A stretch of 64,000 nucleotides of DNA from Cupriavidus sp. WGlv3 (GTDB lineage: Bacteria; Pseudomonadota; Gammaproteobacteria; Burkholderiales; Burkholderiaceae), in the NCBI RefSeq assembly GCF_023952475.1, contig NZ_JALHRX010000006.1, positions 62,001-126,000 on the forward strand. Direction: 5' to 3'. The notes under the pieces were generated by a model. It ran no database searches. It was not told the origin of the DNA and worked only from the letters and a program-made list of their open reading frames with translations. A program made the translations under genes and the position numbers. Shown piece by piece: positions 52,950 to 61,664 of the stretch. Every line of letters starts with the position of its first letter. The stretch's first letter is position 1.

Positions 52950-52964
52950 CTCCCAGGCATTGCA

Positions 52965-54293
52965 ATGAGCCGATACCAAACCCGATTCCTGACGCGCGAG
53001 CTTGCTGGCTCGGAACTGGCCTCGGCGTTGCGCGCCTATCGGGGAACTGGCGTGCTGGTGCTGGCGATACCGCGCGGCGGCGTCCCGGTCGGGCGCGTCG
53101 TGGCCGACGCCTTGTGCGCCGATTTCGACCTCGTGATGGCGCGCAAGATCGACGCGGGCGTGGCGCTGGACGACACGGGCAAGACCTGGCGTACCAACGG
53201 CGCGGATGCGAACAGCGGCGCCGGCAGCCTGCGCGGCATCCACTTCGACCAGCTCTGCCGGCAGCGCGCGGTCTATACGCCGGTTCGCAAGCCGGCCGAT
53301 CCCTGCGGCCGCGTGGTGATCGTCGTGGACGACGGCCTGGTGAGCGGCGCGAGCATGCATGCCGCGCTTGCAAGCCTGCGCAAGCGCGGCCCCGCGCGGC
53401 TGATATGCGCCTTGCCGATCGCCAGCAAGGCAGGCCTGGACCAGGTCCGCGCGCTGGCCGATGAAATCGTCTGCCTCGACACGCCGGATCACATCGACAG
53501 CCTTGCGCACTTCTATCACGAGTTCCAACTGGTCAGCGATGACCGGGTCCGGCAATTGACAGGGATGGCATCAACTCGATCCCCCCTCCGCCCCCGGGCA
53601 AGTGCGGTGGCAGGCGTGCCCTCACTGGCCAAGGCCATGCGGATTCCCTACCGCACGACTTGCCTGCGGGCCATGCTCGAATCCGCGCCCAACCCCATCG
53701 GCGTCGTGGTGATGGTGCACGCCGGTGGCGCACAGCGACGCGCTGCCCGAAGCCACTACCTGGCACGCAAGCTGCGTGGAAAGGGATTTGCCACGATGCT
53801 GGTCGACCTGCAGCCCGACAGCCGCGCCGACGACGCGCCGGATGCGGATGTCGATGACCTGGCGAGAAGGCTGGACCAGGTCCTGAGCGTCCTGCGTGCC
53901 GGCACGCCGTTCGCAAAACTGCCCGTTGGCTTGCTCAGTGCCGGCACCGCCGCCGCGGCCGCCGTGCGCTTGGCAGCGGACGGCGCGCCACAGCCTGGCG
54001 CCGTCGCCTGCGTGGCAGGACGAATCGACCTGGCCGGCAGCGCCGCCCTGCAACGGCTGGAGGCGCCGACCTTGCTGATATGTGCAAGCGGTAATCCGGA
54101 GAGCATCCGGATCCATCATCTTGCCTTCGAGCAGATGCATTGTCCGCGACAACTCAGGCTGGTCCGGGCGAGCGGGTGCGGTTTCGACGACCGCAAGGCA
54201 CTGGAGGAGATCGCGACGCTCACAGCGAATTGGTTTGAGCAGCACCTTGCGCAGGCATCGCGTCCATGCCTGAGTTACAGCGGACGCCAATAG
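52965..54293 (+). CDS. phosphoribosyltransferase fused to a degenerate alpha/beta-hydrolase-like domain
   Basis: A 442-residue fusion. Residues about 5-205 are a type-I phosphoribosyltransferase with the PRPP loop VVIVVDDGLVSGAS (117-130) and IPRGGVPVGRVVADAL. The usual GQPELAMG segment of this stress-linked group is replaced. Residues about 225-430 resemble the dienelactone-hydrolase-like domain commonly fused to it. The nucleophile elbow, expected as GASTG, reads SAGTA, with Gly327 in place of Ser, so that domain is probably inactive. It ends the Usp/ADH operon. The acceptor base is unknown. Confidence 0.82.
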   Translation: MSRYQTRFLTRELAGSELASALRAYRGTGVLVLAIPRGGVPVGRVVADALCADFDLVMARKIDAGVALDDTGKTWRTNGADANSGAGSLRGIHFDQLCRQRAVYTPVRKPADPCGRVVIVVDDGLVSGASMHAALASLRKRGPARLICALPIASKAGLDQVRALADEIVCLDTPDHIDSLAHFYHEFQLVSDDRVRQLTGMASTRSPLRPRASAVAGVPSLAKAMRIPYRTTCLRAMLESAPNPIGVVVMVHAGGAQRRAARSHYLARKLRGKGFATMLVDLQPDSRADDAPDADVDDLARRLDQVLSVLRAGTPFAKLPVGLLSAGTAAAAAVRLAADGAPQPGAVACVAGRIDLAGSAALQRLEAPTLLICASGNPESIRIHHLAFEQMHCPRQLRLVRASGCGFDDRKALEEIATLTANWFEQHLAQASRPCLSYSGRQ

Positions 54294-54357
54294 CTGACCA
54301 GCGGGTACGAAACCTGCAAACGCATGCTGGCATCCGCACTCACACCGCATTCATGCC

Positions 54358-55278
54358 ATGAAACCTGTCACGCTGATTGGAGCCCCCACCGACGTCGGGG
54401 CGGGCACGCGCGGCTCGTCGATGGGCCCGGAGGCGCTGCGCGTCGCCGGCCTGGCGCAGGCGCTGTCGCGCAACAAACTGCAGGTCGAGGACGCCGGCAA
54501 CCTCGACGGCCCCGCCAATCCCTGGGAGCCGCCCCGGGACGGCCTGCGCCACCTCGACGAAGTGCTGGCGTGGAACCGTGCGGTCTATGACGCATGTCTC
54601 GGCACCCTGCAAGCCGGTCGGCTGCCGCTGCTGATGGGTGGCGACCATTGCCTGGCGATCGGCTCGATCAGCGCCGCGGCGCGCCATTGCCGTGACACCG
54701 GCAAGACCCTGATGGTGCTGTGGCTCGATGCGCACGCCGACGCCAATATCGGCACCACCACGCCCACCGGCAACATGCATGGCATGCCGGTGGCCTGTTT
54801 GTGTGGAGACGGGCCGGCACCGCTGACCACGCTGGCCGGGGCGGCGCCAGCAGTGCAGCGCAGCGCGATCCGGCAGATTGGTATCCGCAGCGTCGATGCC
54901 GAGGAAAAGCGCCGCCTGCACGAGTTGCACCTGGCGGTGTACGACATGCGCTACATCGACGAGAACGGCATGCGCCACACCATGCAACAGGCGCTGGCGG
55001 GCATCGACGCGCAGACGCACCTGCACGTCAGCTTTGACGTGGATTTCCTCGACTGCGTGATCGCGCCCGGCGTGGGCACGACCGTGCCGGGCGGGCCGAC
55101 CTATCGCGAAACCCAGCTGTGCATGGAGATGATTGCCGATACCGGCCAGCTGGCATCGCTCGACGTGATGGAACTGAACCCGGCCTGCGACGTGCGCAAC
55201 CAGACCGCGCAACTGGCCGTGGACCTGGTGGAAAGCCTGTTCGGAAAATCCACGCTGTGGCGTCCGCCGCCGGGTTAA
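54358..55278 (+). CDS. rocF: arginase
   Basis: It hydrolyses arginine to ornithine and urea. The 306-residue length is usual. All manganese ligands are visible: His97 (GGDHCLAIG), Asp124, His126 and Asp128 (WLDAHADAN), Asp227 and Asp229 (SFDVDFLD). Substrate-binding sequences TPTGNMHGMP and PGVGTTVPGG are present. Cys233 replaces the common Pro after FLD, next to the active site, which is unusual but not obviously inactivating. No ornithine-metabolism gene is adjacent. It lies 64 bases after the phosphoribosyltransferase gene and has no clear ribosome binding site. Confidence 0.94.
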   Translation: MKPVTLIGAPTDVGAGTRGSSMGPEALRVAGLAQALSRNKLQVEDAGNLDGPANPWEPPRDGLRHLDEVLAWNRAVYDACLGTLQAGRLPLLMGGDHCLAIGSISAAARHCRDTGKTLMVLWLDAHADANIGTTTPTGNMHGMPVACLCGDGPAPLTTLAGAAPAVQRSAIRQIGIRSVDAEEKRRLHELHLAVYDMRYIDENGMRHTMQQALAGIDAQTHLHVSFDVDFLDCVIAPGVGTTVPGGPTYRETQLCMEMIADTGQLASLDVMELNPACDVRNQTAQLAVDLVESLFGKSTLWRPPPG

Positions 55279-55395
55279 AAAGTTGCACGGCGTGCCTGTC
55301 GATACTTCAATGCCGTACAGGGACGCCGCCATGACGAAGCGCCGATGAGGTGCTATATTGGGAGCCATCGTTTCCTAATTTGCCGATCTGGCAGC

Positions 55396-56019
55396 ATGAC
55401 AGCCACCCACCCCCAGGTTCCCACACGCACACGCAGCCGGGGCCGCCCGCGCGAGTTCAACGTCGACCAGGCGCTGGACCGGGCCGTGCGCGTTTTCAGC
55501 GAACGCGGTTACCACGGCGCTTCGATCTCCGACCTGACCCGCGCCATGCATCTCGCCCAGGGCAGCCTCTACAAGGCGTTCAAGGACAAGCAGTCGCTGT
55601 TCCTGGCGGCGTTCGATCGCTACCACGCCCAGCGGGCGGAGAAGCTGCACCAGGCCATCGACAACGCCGGCACCGGGCTGGAACGCCTGCGCGCCACGCT
55701 GGACTTCTATGCCGACTCCGCGCAGGGCGCCGCCGGCCGGCAAGGTTGCCTTGTCGTTGGCAGCGCGGTCGAACTGTCGGCATTCGACAAGCCAATGGCC
55801 GGCCACATCGCCGCCGCGATGTCGCGCAACGAGGCGTTACTGGCCGACCTGATCCGCCAGGGCCAGCAAGACGGCTCGATCCCGGCCCATGTGGACGTCG
55901 AAGCGACTGCGCGGATGCTGTTATGCCTGACGCAAGGCATGCGGGTCGTCGGCAAGACCGGACGCAGCCGCGAACAGATGCAAGCCGTGGCAACGGCCGC
56001 ACTCCAGGTATTAGCCTGA
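55396..56019 (+). CDS. TetR-family regulator
   Basis: A 207-residue repressor with GRPREFNVDQALDRAVRVFSERGYHGASISDLT and MHLAQGSLYKAFKDKQSLFLAAFDRY, the helix-turn-helix of the subgroup that often controls oxidoreductases. A TTTCCTA half-site lies 19 bases upstream of its start (55371-55377), and the complete palindrome lies after its stop, before the dehydrogenase gene. It therefore probably represses both itself and that gene. Confidence 0.9.
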   Translation: MTATHPQVPTRTRSRGRPREFNVDQALDRAVRVFSERGYHGASISDLTRAMHLAQGSLYKAFKDKQSLFLAAFDRYHAQRAEKLHQAIDNAGTGLERLRATLDFYADSAQGAAGRQGCLVVGSAVELSAFDKPMAGHIAAAMSRNEALLADLIRQGQQDGSIPAHVDVEATARMLLCLTQGMRVVGKTGRSREQMQAVATAALQVLA

Positions 56020-56026
56020 AATTTTT

Positions 56027-56042
56027 TTTCCTATTTAGGAAA
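56027..56042. promoter_or_regulatory. TTTCCTA inverted repeat before the dehydrogenase gene
   Basis: TTTCCTATTTAGGAAA is a perfect palindrome with seven-base arms, 33 bases before the ATG at 56076. The nearest regulator is the TetR gene just upstream. The arms also equal the heptad reported for Bordetella BvgA. Confidence 0.65.
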
Positions 56043-56075
56043 CAATCGATTCCATTTTGACCGAGGAGAACACCG

Positions 56076-56954
56076 ATGAAGATCGCTTTTCTTGGCCTGG
56101 GCACCATGGGCCTGCCAATGGCTGCAAACTTGCTCAAGGCCGGCCATGCAGTGCGCGGCTGGAATCGCTCGCCCACGCCGGTGGCGAAACTGGCAGCGCT
56201 CGGCGGGCAAGGCGCGACCACGCCTGTCGAGGCGGTCACCGATGCGGACGTGCTGATCTCGATGCTGGCCGACGATGCGGCCACCCGTGCCGCGATACTG
56301 GACGCACGGACACTGTCGGCGCTGAAGCGCGGAGCCATCCATGTCAACATGGCCACGATCTCGGTGGCCCTGGCAGCCGAACTGGCTGCGTTACACCAGG
56401 CGCAAGGCGCGGGCTATGTCGCCGCACCGGTACTGGGCCGGGTAAACGTTGCTGAAGCGGGCCAGCTCAACATCCTGGTAGCGGGCAATTCCGACGCCAT
56501 TGCAACCGTGCAGCCGCTGCTGGATGCAATCGGCCAGAAGACCTGGCGCCTGGGCGCACGGCCAGAACAGGCCAATGCCGCCAAGCTGGCCGTGAACTTC
56601 ATGATCGCCAGCGCCATCGGTACGATGGGCGAAGCAGTGGCACTGGCGCACGGCCATGGGGTGGACAAGGCCGGTTTTCTGGAACTGGTCACGTCCACGG
56701 CCTTCGCTGCTACTGTCTACAAGGGCTATGGGCAGGCCATCGCCGAAGAGCGCTTCGAGCCAGCGGGATTCAAGCTGGCGCTAGGCCTCAAGGACGTGCG
56801 CCTGGCGTTGGAAGCGGCGGAACAGGCCAACGTTCCCCTTCCCCTGGCCAGCACCCTGCGCGATACACATATCGAAAGCCTGGCCCATGGCGAAGGCCAC
56901 CTGGACTGGGCGGCACTGTCGCGCACGTCCGCGCGCCGTGCCGGGCAGGCCTGA
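56076..56954 (+). CDS. beta-hydroxyacid dehydrogenase family NAD(P)-dependent oxidoreductase
   Basis: A 292-residue member of the 3-hydroxyisobutyrate dehydrogenase/6-phosphogluconate dehydrogenase-like family. The cofactor motif FLGLGTMGLPMAANLL is at the N-terminus, and the catalytic Lys170 lies in NAAKLAVNFM. The motif normally DAPVSGG reads AAPVLGRVNVAEAGQL, seen in the GLYR-like/imine-reductase-leaning members. The substrate may thus be a semialdehyde or an imine rather than hydroxyisobutyrate. A GAGGAGA ribosome binding site precedes the ATG. Confidence 0.9.
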   Translation: MKIAFLGLGTMGLPMAANLLKAGHAVRGWNRSPTPVAKLAALGGQGATTPVEAVTDADVLISMLADDAATRAAILDARTLSALKRGAIHVNMATISVALAAELAALHQAQGAGYVAAPVLGRVNVAEAGQLNILVAGNSDAIATVQPLLDAIGQKTWRLGARPEQANAAKLAVNFMIASAIGTMGEAVALAHGHGVDKAGFLELVTSTAFAATVYKGYGQAIAEERFEPAGFKLALGLKDVRLALEAAEQANVPLPLASTLRDTHIESLAHGEGHLDWAALSRTSARRAGQA

Positions 56955-57026
56955 ACGGCCACCGCACGGTGACTGCTTCGCAGAGGCTGGCACGAACCAA
57001 GGCCCGGCGCATGGCCGGCGCCTTTG

Positions 57027-57437
57027 TCATTTGAGTTGCTGGATCCGGATCATGTTGCCGGCCGGATCGCGCACCGCGAAATCGCGCACGCCGTAAGGCT
57101 GGTCTGTCGGCTCCTGCACGATCTCGGCGTCGCGGTCCTGCAGGCGCTGGAAGACGGCGTCCAGGTCCTTCGCGCCAAGCAGCAGGATGGCGAAAGTACC
57201 CTTGGCCATCATCTCGGCGATGGTGCGCTTCTCGTCGTCGGTGACGCCCGGGGTCGCGTTTGGCGGGTACAGGACGATGGAGGTGTCGGGCTTGCCCTTC
57301 GGGCCAATGGTGATCCAGCGGTGGCCGCCAAAGGCGACATCCTTGCGGATCTCGAAATCCAGGGCGTCCCGGTAGAACGCCAGCGAGACCTCCGGATCGG
57401 AATGCGGCAGAAAGGTCGAATGAATGGTGAGGTCCAT
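57027..57437 (-). CDS. VOC/glyoxalase-family protein
   Basis: A 136-residue VOC domain (STFLPHSDPEVSLAFYRDALDFEIRKDV ... YGVRDFAVRDPAGNMIRIQQ) of the PhnB/bleomycin-resistance style. Function is not predictable. The AraC-family gene lies 51 bases upstream on the same strand, a pairing often seen in proteobacteria, so they are probably co-expressed. A GGAGAC ribosome binding site precedes the ATG. Confidence 0.87.
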   Translation of the reverse strand: MDLTIHSTFLPHSDPEVSLAFYRDALDFEIRKDVAFGGHRWITIGPKGKPDTSIVLYPPNATPGVTDDEKRTIAEMMAKGTFAILLLGAKDLDAVFQRLQDRDAEIVQEPTDQPYGVRDFAVRDPAGNMIRIQQLK

Positions 57438-57488
57438 GATCAGTCTCCGTAAGCAGTGAGGGGTGAGGGGTGATGCATGGACGCCAGT

Positions 57489-57929
57489 CTAGTCGGACGA
57501 CGGTTCCGGCGCTTCTCGATTCCTGACCGGACGCGTCACCTGCCTGGCGATGCAGGACGGGATGCCCTCGGCCTCGCGCGCGCAATCGCGCCGGTAAATG
57601 CTGGGCGAAACGCCAACCAGTTCGGTGAACCTTGAACTGAAGGACCCCAGGGACGAGCAGCCGACCTCGAAGCAGACCTCGGTGACACTCAGGTCGCCAC
57701 GCCGCAGCAGCGCCATGGCGCGCTCGATGCGCCGGGTCATCAGGTAGGCGTAGACCGACTCGCCATAGGCCAGCCGGAACTGCCGGCTGAGATGACCCGC
57801 GGACATATGCACACCCCGCGCAAGCGCCTCGACGTCCAGCGGCTGGGCGTAGTCGCGGTCAATGCGGTCGCGGACCCGGCGCAGGCGCGCCAGGTCACGC
57901 AGGACGGTGTCGGGGGTGGCGGCGGGCAT
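57489..57929 (-). CDS. short AraC-family regulator
   Basis: A 146-residue protein made almost entirely of the AraC double helix-turn-helix (LDVEALARGVHMSAGHLSRQFRLAYGES; LSVTEVCFEVGCSSLGSFSSRFTELVGVSPSIYRRD). It has no ligand domain, as in SoxS/MarA-like regulators. The downstream VOC gene is its likely partner. It lies 17 bases after the LacI gene on the same strand. Confidence 0.9.
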   Translation of the reverse strand: MPAATPDTVLRDLARLRRVRDRIDRDYAQPLDVEALARGVHMSAGHLSRQFRLAYGESVYAYLMTRRIERAMALLRRGDLSVTEVCFEVGCSSLGSFSSRFTELVGVSPSIYRRDCAREAEGIPSCIARQVTRPVRNREAPEPSSD

Positions 57930-57946
57930 CGGCGTATGGCCGGCCC

Positions 57947-59020
57947 TCAGGCCCTGGCGGCCGCAGGCGGCGCGCAGGATTCCCGCAACACCAACTGCGT
58001 GGCCAGCCGCACTTCCTGCCCCGCCGCCGCCTTGGTATCAGCCCCGGCTTCGTGATCGCCAATGGCTCTCAGCAGGATTTCAGCGGCGGCCGTGCCCACC
58101 GCCTCGAGGTCCCAGCTGACTGCGGTGATGGCCGGCGAATACAGCTGCGGCAGGTCGCCGTCGCCGACGCAGATCAGGCTGACATCGAGCGGCACGCGAT
58201 GGCCGCTTTGTCGCGTTGCCTGCAGCACGCCGGACAGTATCCGCGTGCCCAGGCAAATGAATGCCGTCGGTCGGTCTCTTGCCGACAGCAGGGCGAGCGC
58301 GTCGCTGAAGGAAAAATCCATGGCCGAGCGGCTGGAGCGCACGAGTGTCTGGTCCACCGCCACGCCGCGCTCCTGCAGCGCCGCGCGATAGCCGTGGATG
58401 CGTTCGCGGCCGGGGCGCAACGCGGCATCGGAGGTCATCAGCGCGATGCGCGTGTGGCCCAGGTCAAGCAGATAGCGGCAGGCTTCGTATGCGCCGCGGA
58501 AGTGATCGACGTGGACGCCGGAGCCATTCTCACCAAAATCGCGGTCCATCGCCACGACGGCAAGATCGCGCGAGACCTGGTCGAGGTATTCGGACCGCTC
58601 GACTTCGCATGGCCCCAGAATCAGGCCATCGACGCGACGCCGGCGGAACAGGTCCACCATCAGCTCTTCCTGCGCCTTGCTGTTGTGCGTGTTGCCGACC
58701 ACCATGGCGTAGCCTTCGCGCTGCAGACGGATTTCGACCGCGGTGATGATGCGAGCGTAGAGCGGATTGGCCAGATCGGAAACGAGTAGCCCCACCACGC
58801 CGGACGTACCCGTGCGCAGGCTCTGCGCAATCGGGTCGGGCGCATACGCCAGCGCCTTCGCCGCGCGCTCCACCGCCTGCAGGGCCGCGTCGCTGACCGG
58901 GCCGCTGCGATTCAGCGCCCGCGATGCCGTACCCAGCGACACGCCGGCCGCCCGCGCCACGTCTCGAATCGTGACGCGTGCAGGTGAGGCGGGGCTGGTA
59001 GTGCGCGTTCGGCTGCTCAT
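57947..59020 (-). CDS. LacI-family regulator
   Basis: A 357-residue repressor. The N-terminal helix-turn-helix with hinge (VTIRDVARAAGVSLGTASRALNRSGPVSDAAL, then AKALAYAPDPIAQSLRTG) precedes a periplasmic-binding-like effector domain. Two perfect palindromes of LacI-family type (TGGAAACGTTTCCA core) lie in the divergent promoter at 60.46-60.57 kb and no other close match was seen, so it probably controls the genes at 59.1-62.1 kb. An AGGAA ribosome binding site precedes the ATG. Confidence 0.92.
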   Translation of the reverse strand: MSSRTRTTSPASPARVTIRDVARAAGVSLGTASRALNRSGPVSDAALQAVERAAKALAYAPDPIAQSLRTGTSGVVGLLVSDLANPLYARIITAVEIRLQREGYAMVVGNTHNSKAQEELMVDLFRRRRVDGLILGPCEVERSEYLDQVSRDLAVVAMDRDFGENGSGVHVDHFRGAYEACRYLLDLGHTRIALMTSDAALRPGRERIHGYRAALQERGVAVDQTLVRSSRSAMDFSFSDALALLSARDRPTAFICLGTRILSGVLQATRQSGHRVPLDVSLICVGDGDLPQLYSPAITAVSWDLEAVGTAAAEILLRAIGDHEAGADTKAAAGQEVRLATQLVLRESCAPPAAARA

Positions 59021-59124
59021 CGGTGTTCCTGGCGGAAAATAGCGGACGCATGGAAAGGGCGCCGCTGCCGGCTTCTCGGCCTGCGATTATCTCCCAAAAG
59101 CCGCGGAGCGCCCCGGCCGTGGCC

Positions 59125-59901
59125 TCAGTACACGGCGCGCCCGCCACTGATGTCGAAGACGGCGCCCGTGCTGAAACTGCAGCGCGCGGAACACAGCCAC
59201 GCCGCCATCTCGGCCACCTCCTCGACGCGCACGAAGCGCTTCATCGGCACGCGTTCGAGCAGGCGCGCCCGCAGTTGCGCGCGCTGGCTCTCGTCATATG
59301 TCCCAAAGATGTCGGTATCGGCCGCGCTCGGGGTGATGCAGTTGACCAGAACGCCCGCCTCGGCCAGTTCCTTGCCCAGGCTCTTGGTCATCGATATCAG
59401 CGCCGCCTTCGATGCCGCATAGGCGCCCGCAAACGGGTTGCCCTCCTTGCCGGCGATCGATGCCACATTGACCACCCGGCCATATCCCTGTTTCACCATC
59501 GCGGGCACCAGTGCCTGCGCACATTGCAAGGCGCCGAAGACATTCACATCGAACACGCGCTTCCATTCGTCCATCGATGCCTCGGCCGTGGGGCCATGGC
59601 GTCCGAGAATGGCGGCATTGTTGACCAGCGCCGTGGGCGTTCCCAGCGCTTCCGTGGATTGCGCCAGGGCCCGGTCGACCTGCGCGCGCCCGGTAATGTC
59701 GACGGCGACATCGAGCACTGTTGCGCCGTGATCCCGCAAGGCCTTTGCGGCCTGTGCAAGCGGCCGGGCATCGCGATCCCACAGCGCGATCGAGAAGCCG
59801 TCGGCGGCAAGCCGCGCGCCAATCGCGAGGCCGATGCCCCGTGCCGCGCCGGTCACCACCGCGACGCGTCGCGCCGGCTCCTTGCTTTCGATGGCCGTCA
59901 T
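59125..59901 (-). CDS. short-chain dehydrogenase/reductase
   Basis: A 258-residue classical SDR. The cofactor motif TGAARGIG is at residues 17-24. The catalytic residues are Ser148, Tyr161 and Lys165 (NVASIAGKEGNPFAGAYAASKAAL). Asp42 and Asp44 after the second strand suggest NAD rather than NADP. Its ATG overlaps the VOC stop (ATGA), so both are translated from one message. It is probably the oxidoreductase of the LacI-controlled pathway; the substrate is unknown. Confidence 0.92.
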   Translation of the reverse strand: MTAIESKEPARRVAVVTGAARGIGLAIGARLAADGFSIALWDRDARPLAQAAKALRDHGATVLDVAVDITGRAQVDRALAQSTEALGTPTALVNNAAILGRHGPTAEASMDEWKRVFDVNVFGALQCAQALVPAMVKQGYGRVVNVASIAGKEGNPFAGAYAASKAALISMTKSLGKELAEAGVLVNCITPSAADTDIFGTYDESQRAQLRARLLERVPMKRFVRVEEVAEMAAWLCSARCSFSTGAVFDISGGRAVY

Positions 59902-60437
59902 GGCTGCGCTCCGATCCGACGGATCGGGTCGGCGCCGTCCCAGTGCCGCGCTGCTGCGGCGATCATCGCGAAATGGTCGCCCTTGCCGCCGCTCATCTCC
60001 GAGATTTCGACGATGTTGCCCGGCAGATCCACATGCACATAGTAGGCAAAGCGTCCGCGCATGCCCATGCGGCCGCCGTGCCCTTCCACGTAACCGCGCG
60101 CCCGCAGCCGCTCGGCGAACGCGTCGAAGCGGTCGTCCGTCCAGTAGGCAACGTGCTGCATGCCCTCTCCGGCGTTCTTCAGCGAATCCAGATACAGCGA
60201 CGGGGCATCGTTGCGTTGCTGGATCAGCTCGATCTGGACGCCGCCCGAATTGGCCAGCGCAATCGACAGATCTGGTAGCGCCGACGCTTCACCGTAGTAG
60301 CGGAACTCCGTGGTGCCGACCGCTTCCTTGTAGAACCACGGCCCTACCCCGAGCTCCTCGCTCCAGTGGCGCATGGCCCGCTCGATATCGCGAACGACGT
60401 AGCCGACCTGGCAAAGACCACCGAACAGCAAGCTCAT
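59898..60437 (-). CDS. VOC-family protein, methylmalonyl-CoA-epimerase/lactoylglutathione-lyase-like
   Basis: A 179-residue VOC protein (CQVGYVVRDIERAMRHWSEELGVGPWFYKE ... GEGMQHVAYWTDDRFDAF ... DLPGNIVEISEMSGGKGDHFAMIAAA). Metal-site candidates are His174-region and Glu residues in the two half-domains, but I cannot fix the set. It leads the minus-strand transcript that starts at the LacI operators and is followed by the SDR gene with a 4-base overlap. Confidence 0.87.
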   Translation of the reverse strand: MSLLFGGLCQVGYVVRDIERAMRHWSEELGVGPWFYKEAVGTTEFRYYGEASALPDLSIALANSGGVQIELIQQRNDAPSLYLDSLKNAGEGMQHVAYWTDDRFDAFAERLRARGYVEGHGGRMGMRGRFAYYVHVDLPGNIVEISEMSGGKGDHFAMIAAAARHWDGADPIRRIGAQP

Positions 60438-60456
60438 CGAATTCCCCTCGGGTTTT

Positions 60457-60472
60457 ATGGAAACGTTTCCAT
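60457..60472. promoter_or_regulatory. LacI-family operator 1
   Basis: ATGGAAACGTTTCCAT is a perfect 16-base palindrome, 20 bases before the VOC start. It has the central CG typical of LacI-family sites. Confidence 0.88.
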
Positions 60473-60556
60473 TCCCGCACTCTAAACCAGACTGGGAAAT
60501 GGTGACCCCTAGCGTTAACCATAATTGCGGCTGTGCGGCGCGATTACGAAACTTGT

Positions 60557-60570
60557 TGGAAACGTTTCCA
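60557..60570. promoter_or_regulatory. LacI-family operator 2
   Basis: TGGAAACGTTTCCA repeats the core of operator 1, centres 99 bases apart, 65 bases before the Bug-receptor start. A pair so placed could allow looping across both promoters. Confidence 0.88.
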
Positions 60571-60634
60571 TATCAAATGGAACAAACCGAAGGCACCCGC
60601 GACCAGAATGGGTGATGCCCCCTTGGAGACAACC

Positions 60635-61597
60635 ATGAACAAAGTCCTGGCAGGCGCCCTGCTTGCAGCGGCCACCACTGGAGCGCTGGGTGCCGACGAC
60701 TCGGGTTATCCGGACCGGCCGGTCCGCATGCTGCTGCCCTTCTCCGCAGGTGGCGGCGGCGACATCCTCGGGCGCCTGCTCGCGGAGCGCTTTGCGGCGC
60801 ATCTCAGGCAACCCGTGGTCGTGGAAAACAAGCCGGGCGCGGCCGGCACGATCGGCACGCACGCGGTGGCTACCGCGGCGCCTGATGGCTACACGATCAT
60901 GATCGGCGGCATGTCGACCCATCAGCTTGCGCCGGCCACCTACAACAAGCTGCCCTACGACCCGGTACGCGATTTCCAGAGCCTTGGTGCGATCGGCAAT
61001 TCGTCGATCGTCATGATTGCGGCCAACCAGTACCCGGCCAACAACGTCAGGGACCTGGTCGCGCAGTCGCGCAAGGACACCGCGCCGATCCAGTACGCAA
61101 GCTGGGGGGCGGGATCGACCGGCCACTTCTGCGGCGAGGTGCTGAGCCAGAAAACCGGGATTCCGCTGCAGCATGTGCCATACAAGGGTACTGCGCAGAT
61201 CGTCACCGACATCATCGGCAACCACATCTCGGTGGGCTTCGTCGACATGGTGACCGCCACGCCTTTCGTCCAGGAGGGCAAGGTCAAGGCGCTCGCCGTC
61301 TGCACACGCCGCTCGCCAAGCCTGCCGAATGTCCCCAGCTACCAGGAGCAGGGCGTGGAGTTCGACCGCGAACTGACCTGGGTCATGTATGTGCCCGCCA
61401 GGACGCCGAAGCCCGTCGTCGACAAGCTGTCCCGCGTCCTGGAAACCACGCTGAAGGAACCGGAAGTCGCCAGGAAACTGCTGTCACTCGGCATCACTGC
61501 CAGGTACGTGCCGGGCCCCGAGCAGCAAGCCGCCAACGCCCGCGATATTCCGATGTGGAAGGCTATCGCCGCGCAGGCTCGCATCAAGCTGGACTAG
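60635..61597 (+). CDS. Bug-family tripartite tricarboxylate transporter substrate-binding protein
   Basis: A 320-residue periplasmic binding protein. A signal peptide ends at GALGAD, followed by the Bug start YPDRPVRMLLPFSAGGGGDILGRLLAE and VVVENKPGAAGTIGTHAVATAAPDGYT. No TctA or TctB membrane genes are nearby, as is common for the many orphan Bug proteins in this bacterial group. It is the first gene of the plus-strand arm of the LacI module and should bind the module's carboxylate-like substrate. TTGGAGA precedes the ATG. Confidence 0.93.
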   Translation: MNKVLAGALLAAATTGALGADDSGYPDRPVRMLLPFSAGGGGDILGRLLAERFAAHLRQPVVVENKPGAAGTIGTHAVATAAPDGYTIMIGGMSTHQLAPATYNKLPYDPVRDFQSLGAIGNSSIVMIAANQYPANNVRDLVAQSRKDTAPIQYASWGAGSTGHFCGEVLSQKTGIPLQHVPYKGTAQIVTDIIGNHISVGFVDMVTATPFVQEGKVKALAVCTRRSPSLPNVPSYQEQGVEFDRELTWVMYVPARTPKPVVDKLSRVLETTLKEPEVARKLLSLGITARYVPGPEQQAANARDIPMWKAIAAQARIKLD

Positions 61598-61664
61598 CCG
61601 CGCCAGCGCGGCGCAGGCCTGGCCATTATGCAAATTCCACCATCTCAGCAGGAGCCCCGCCTTC

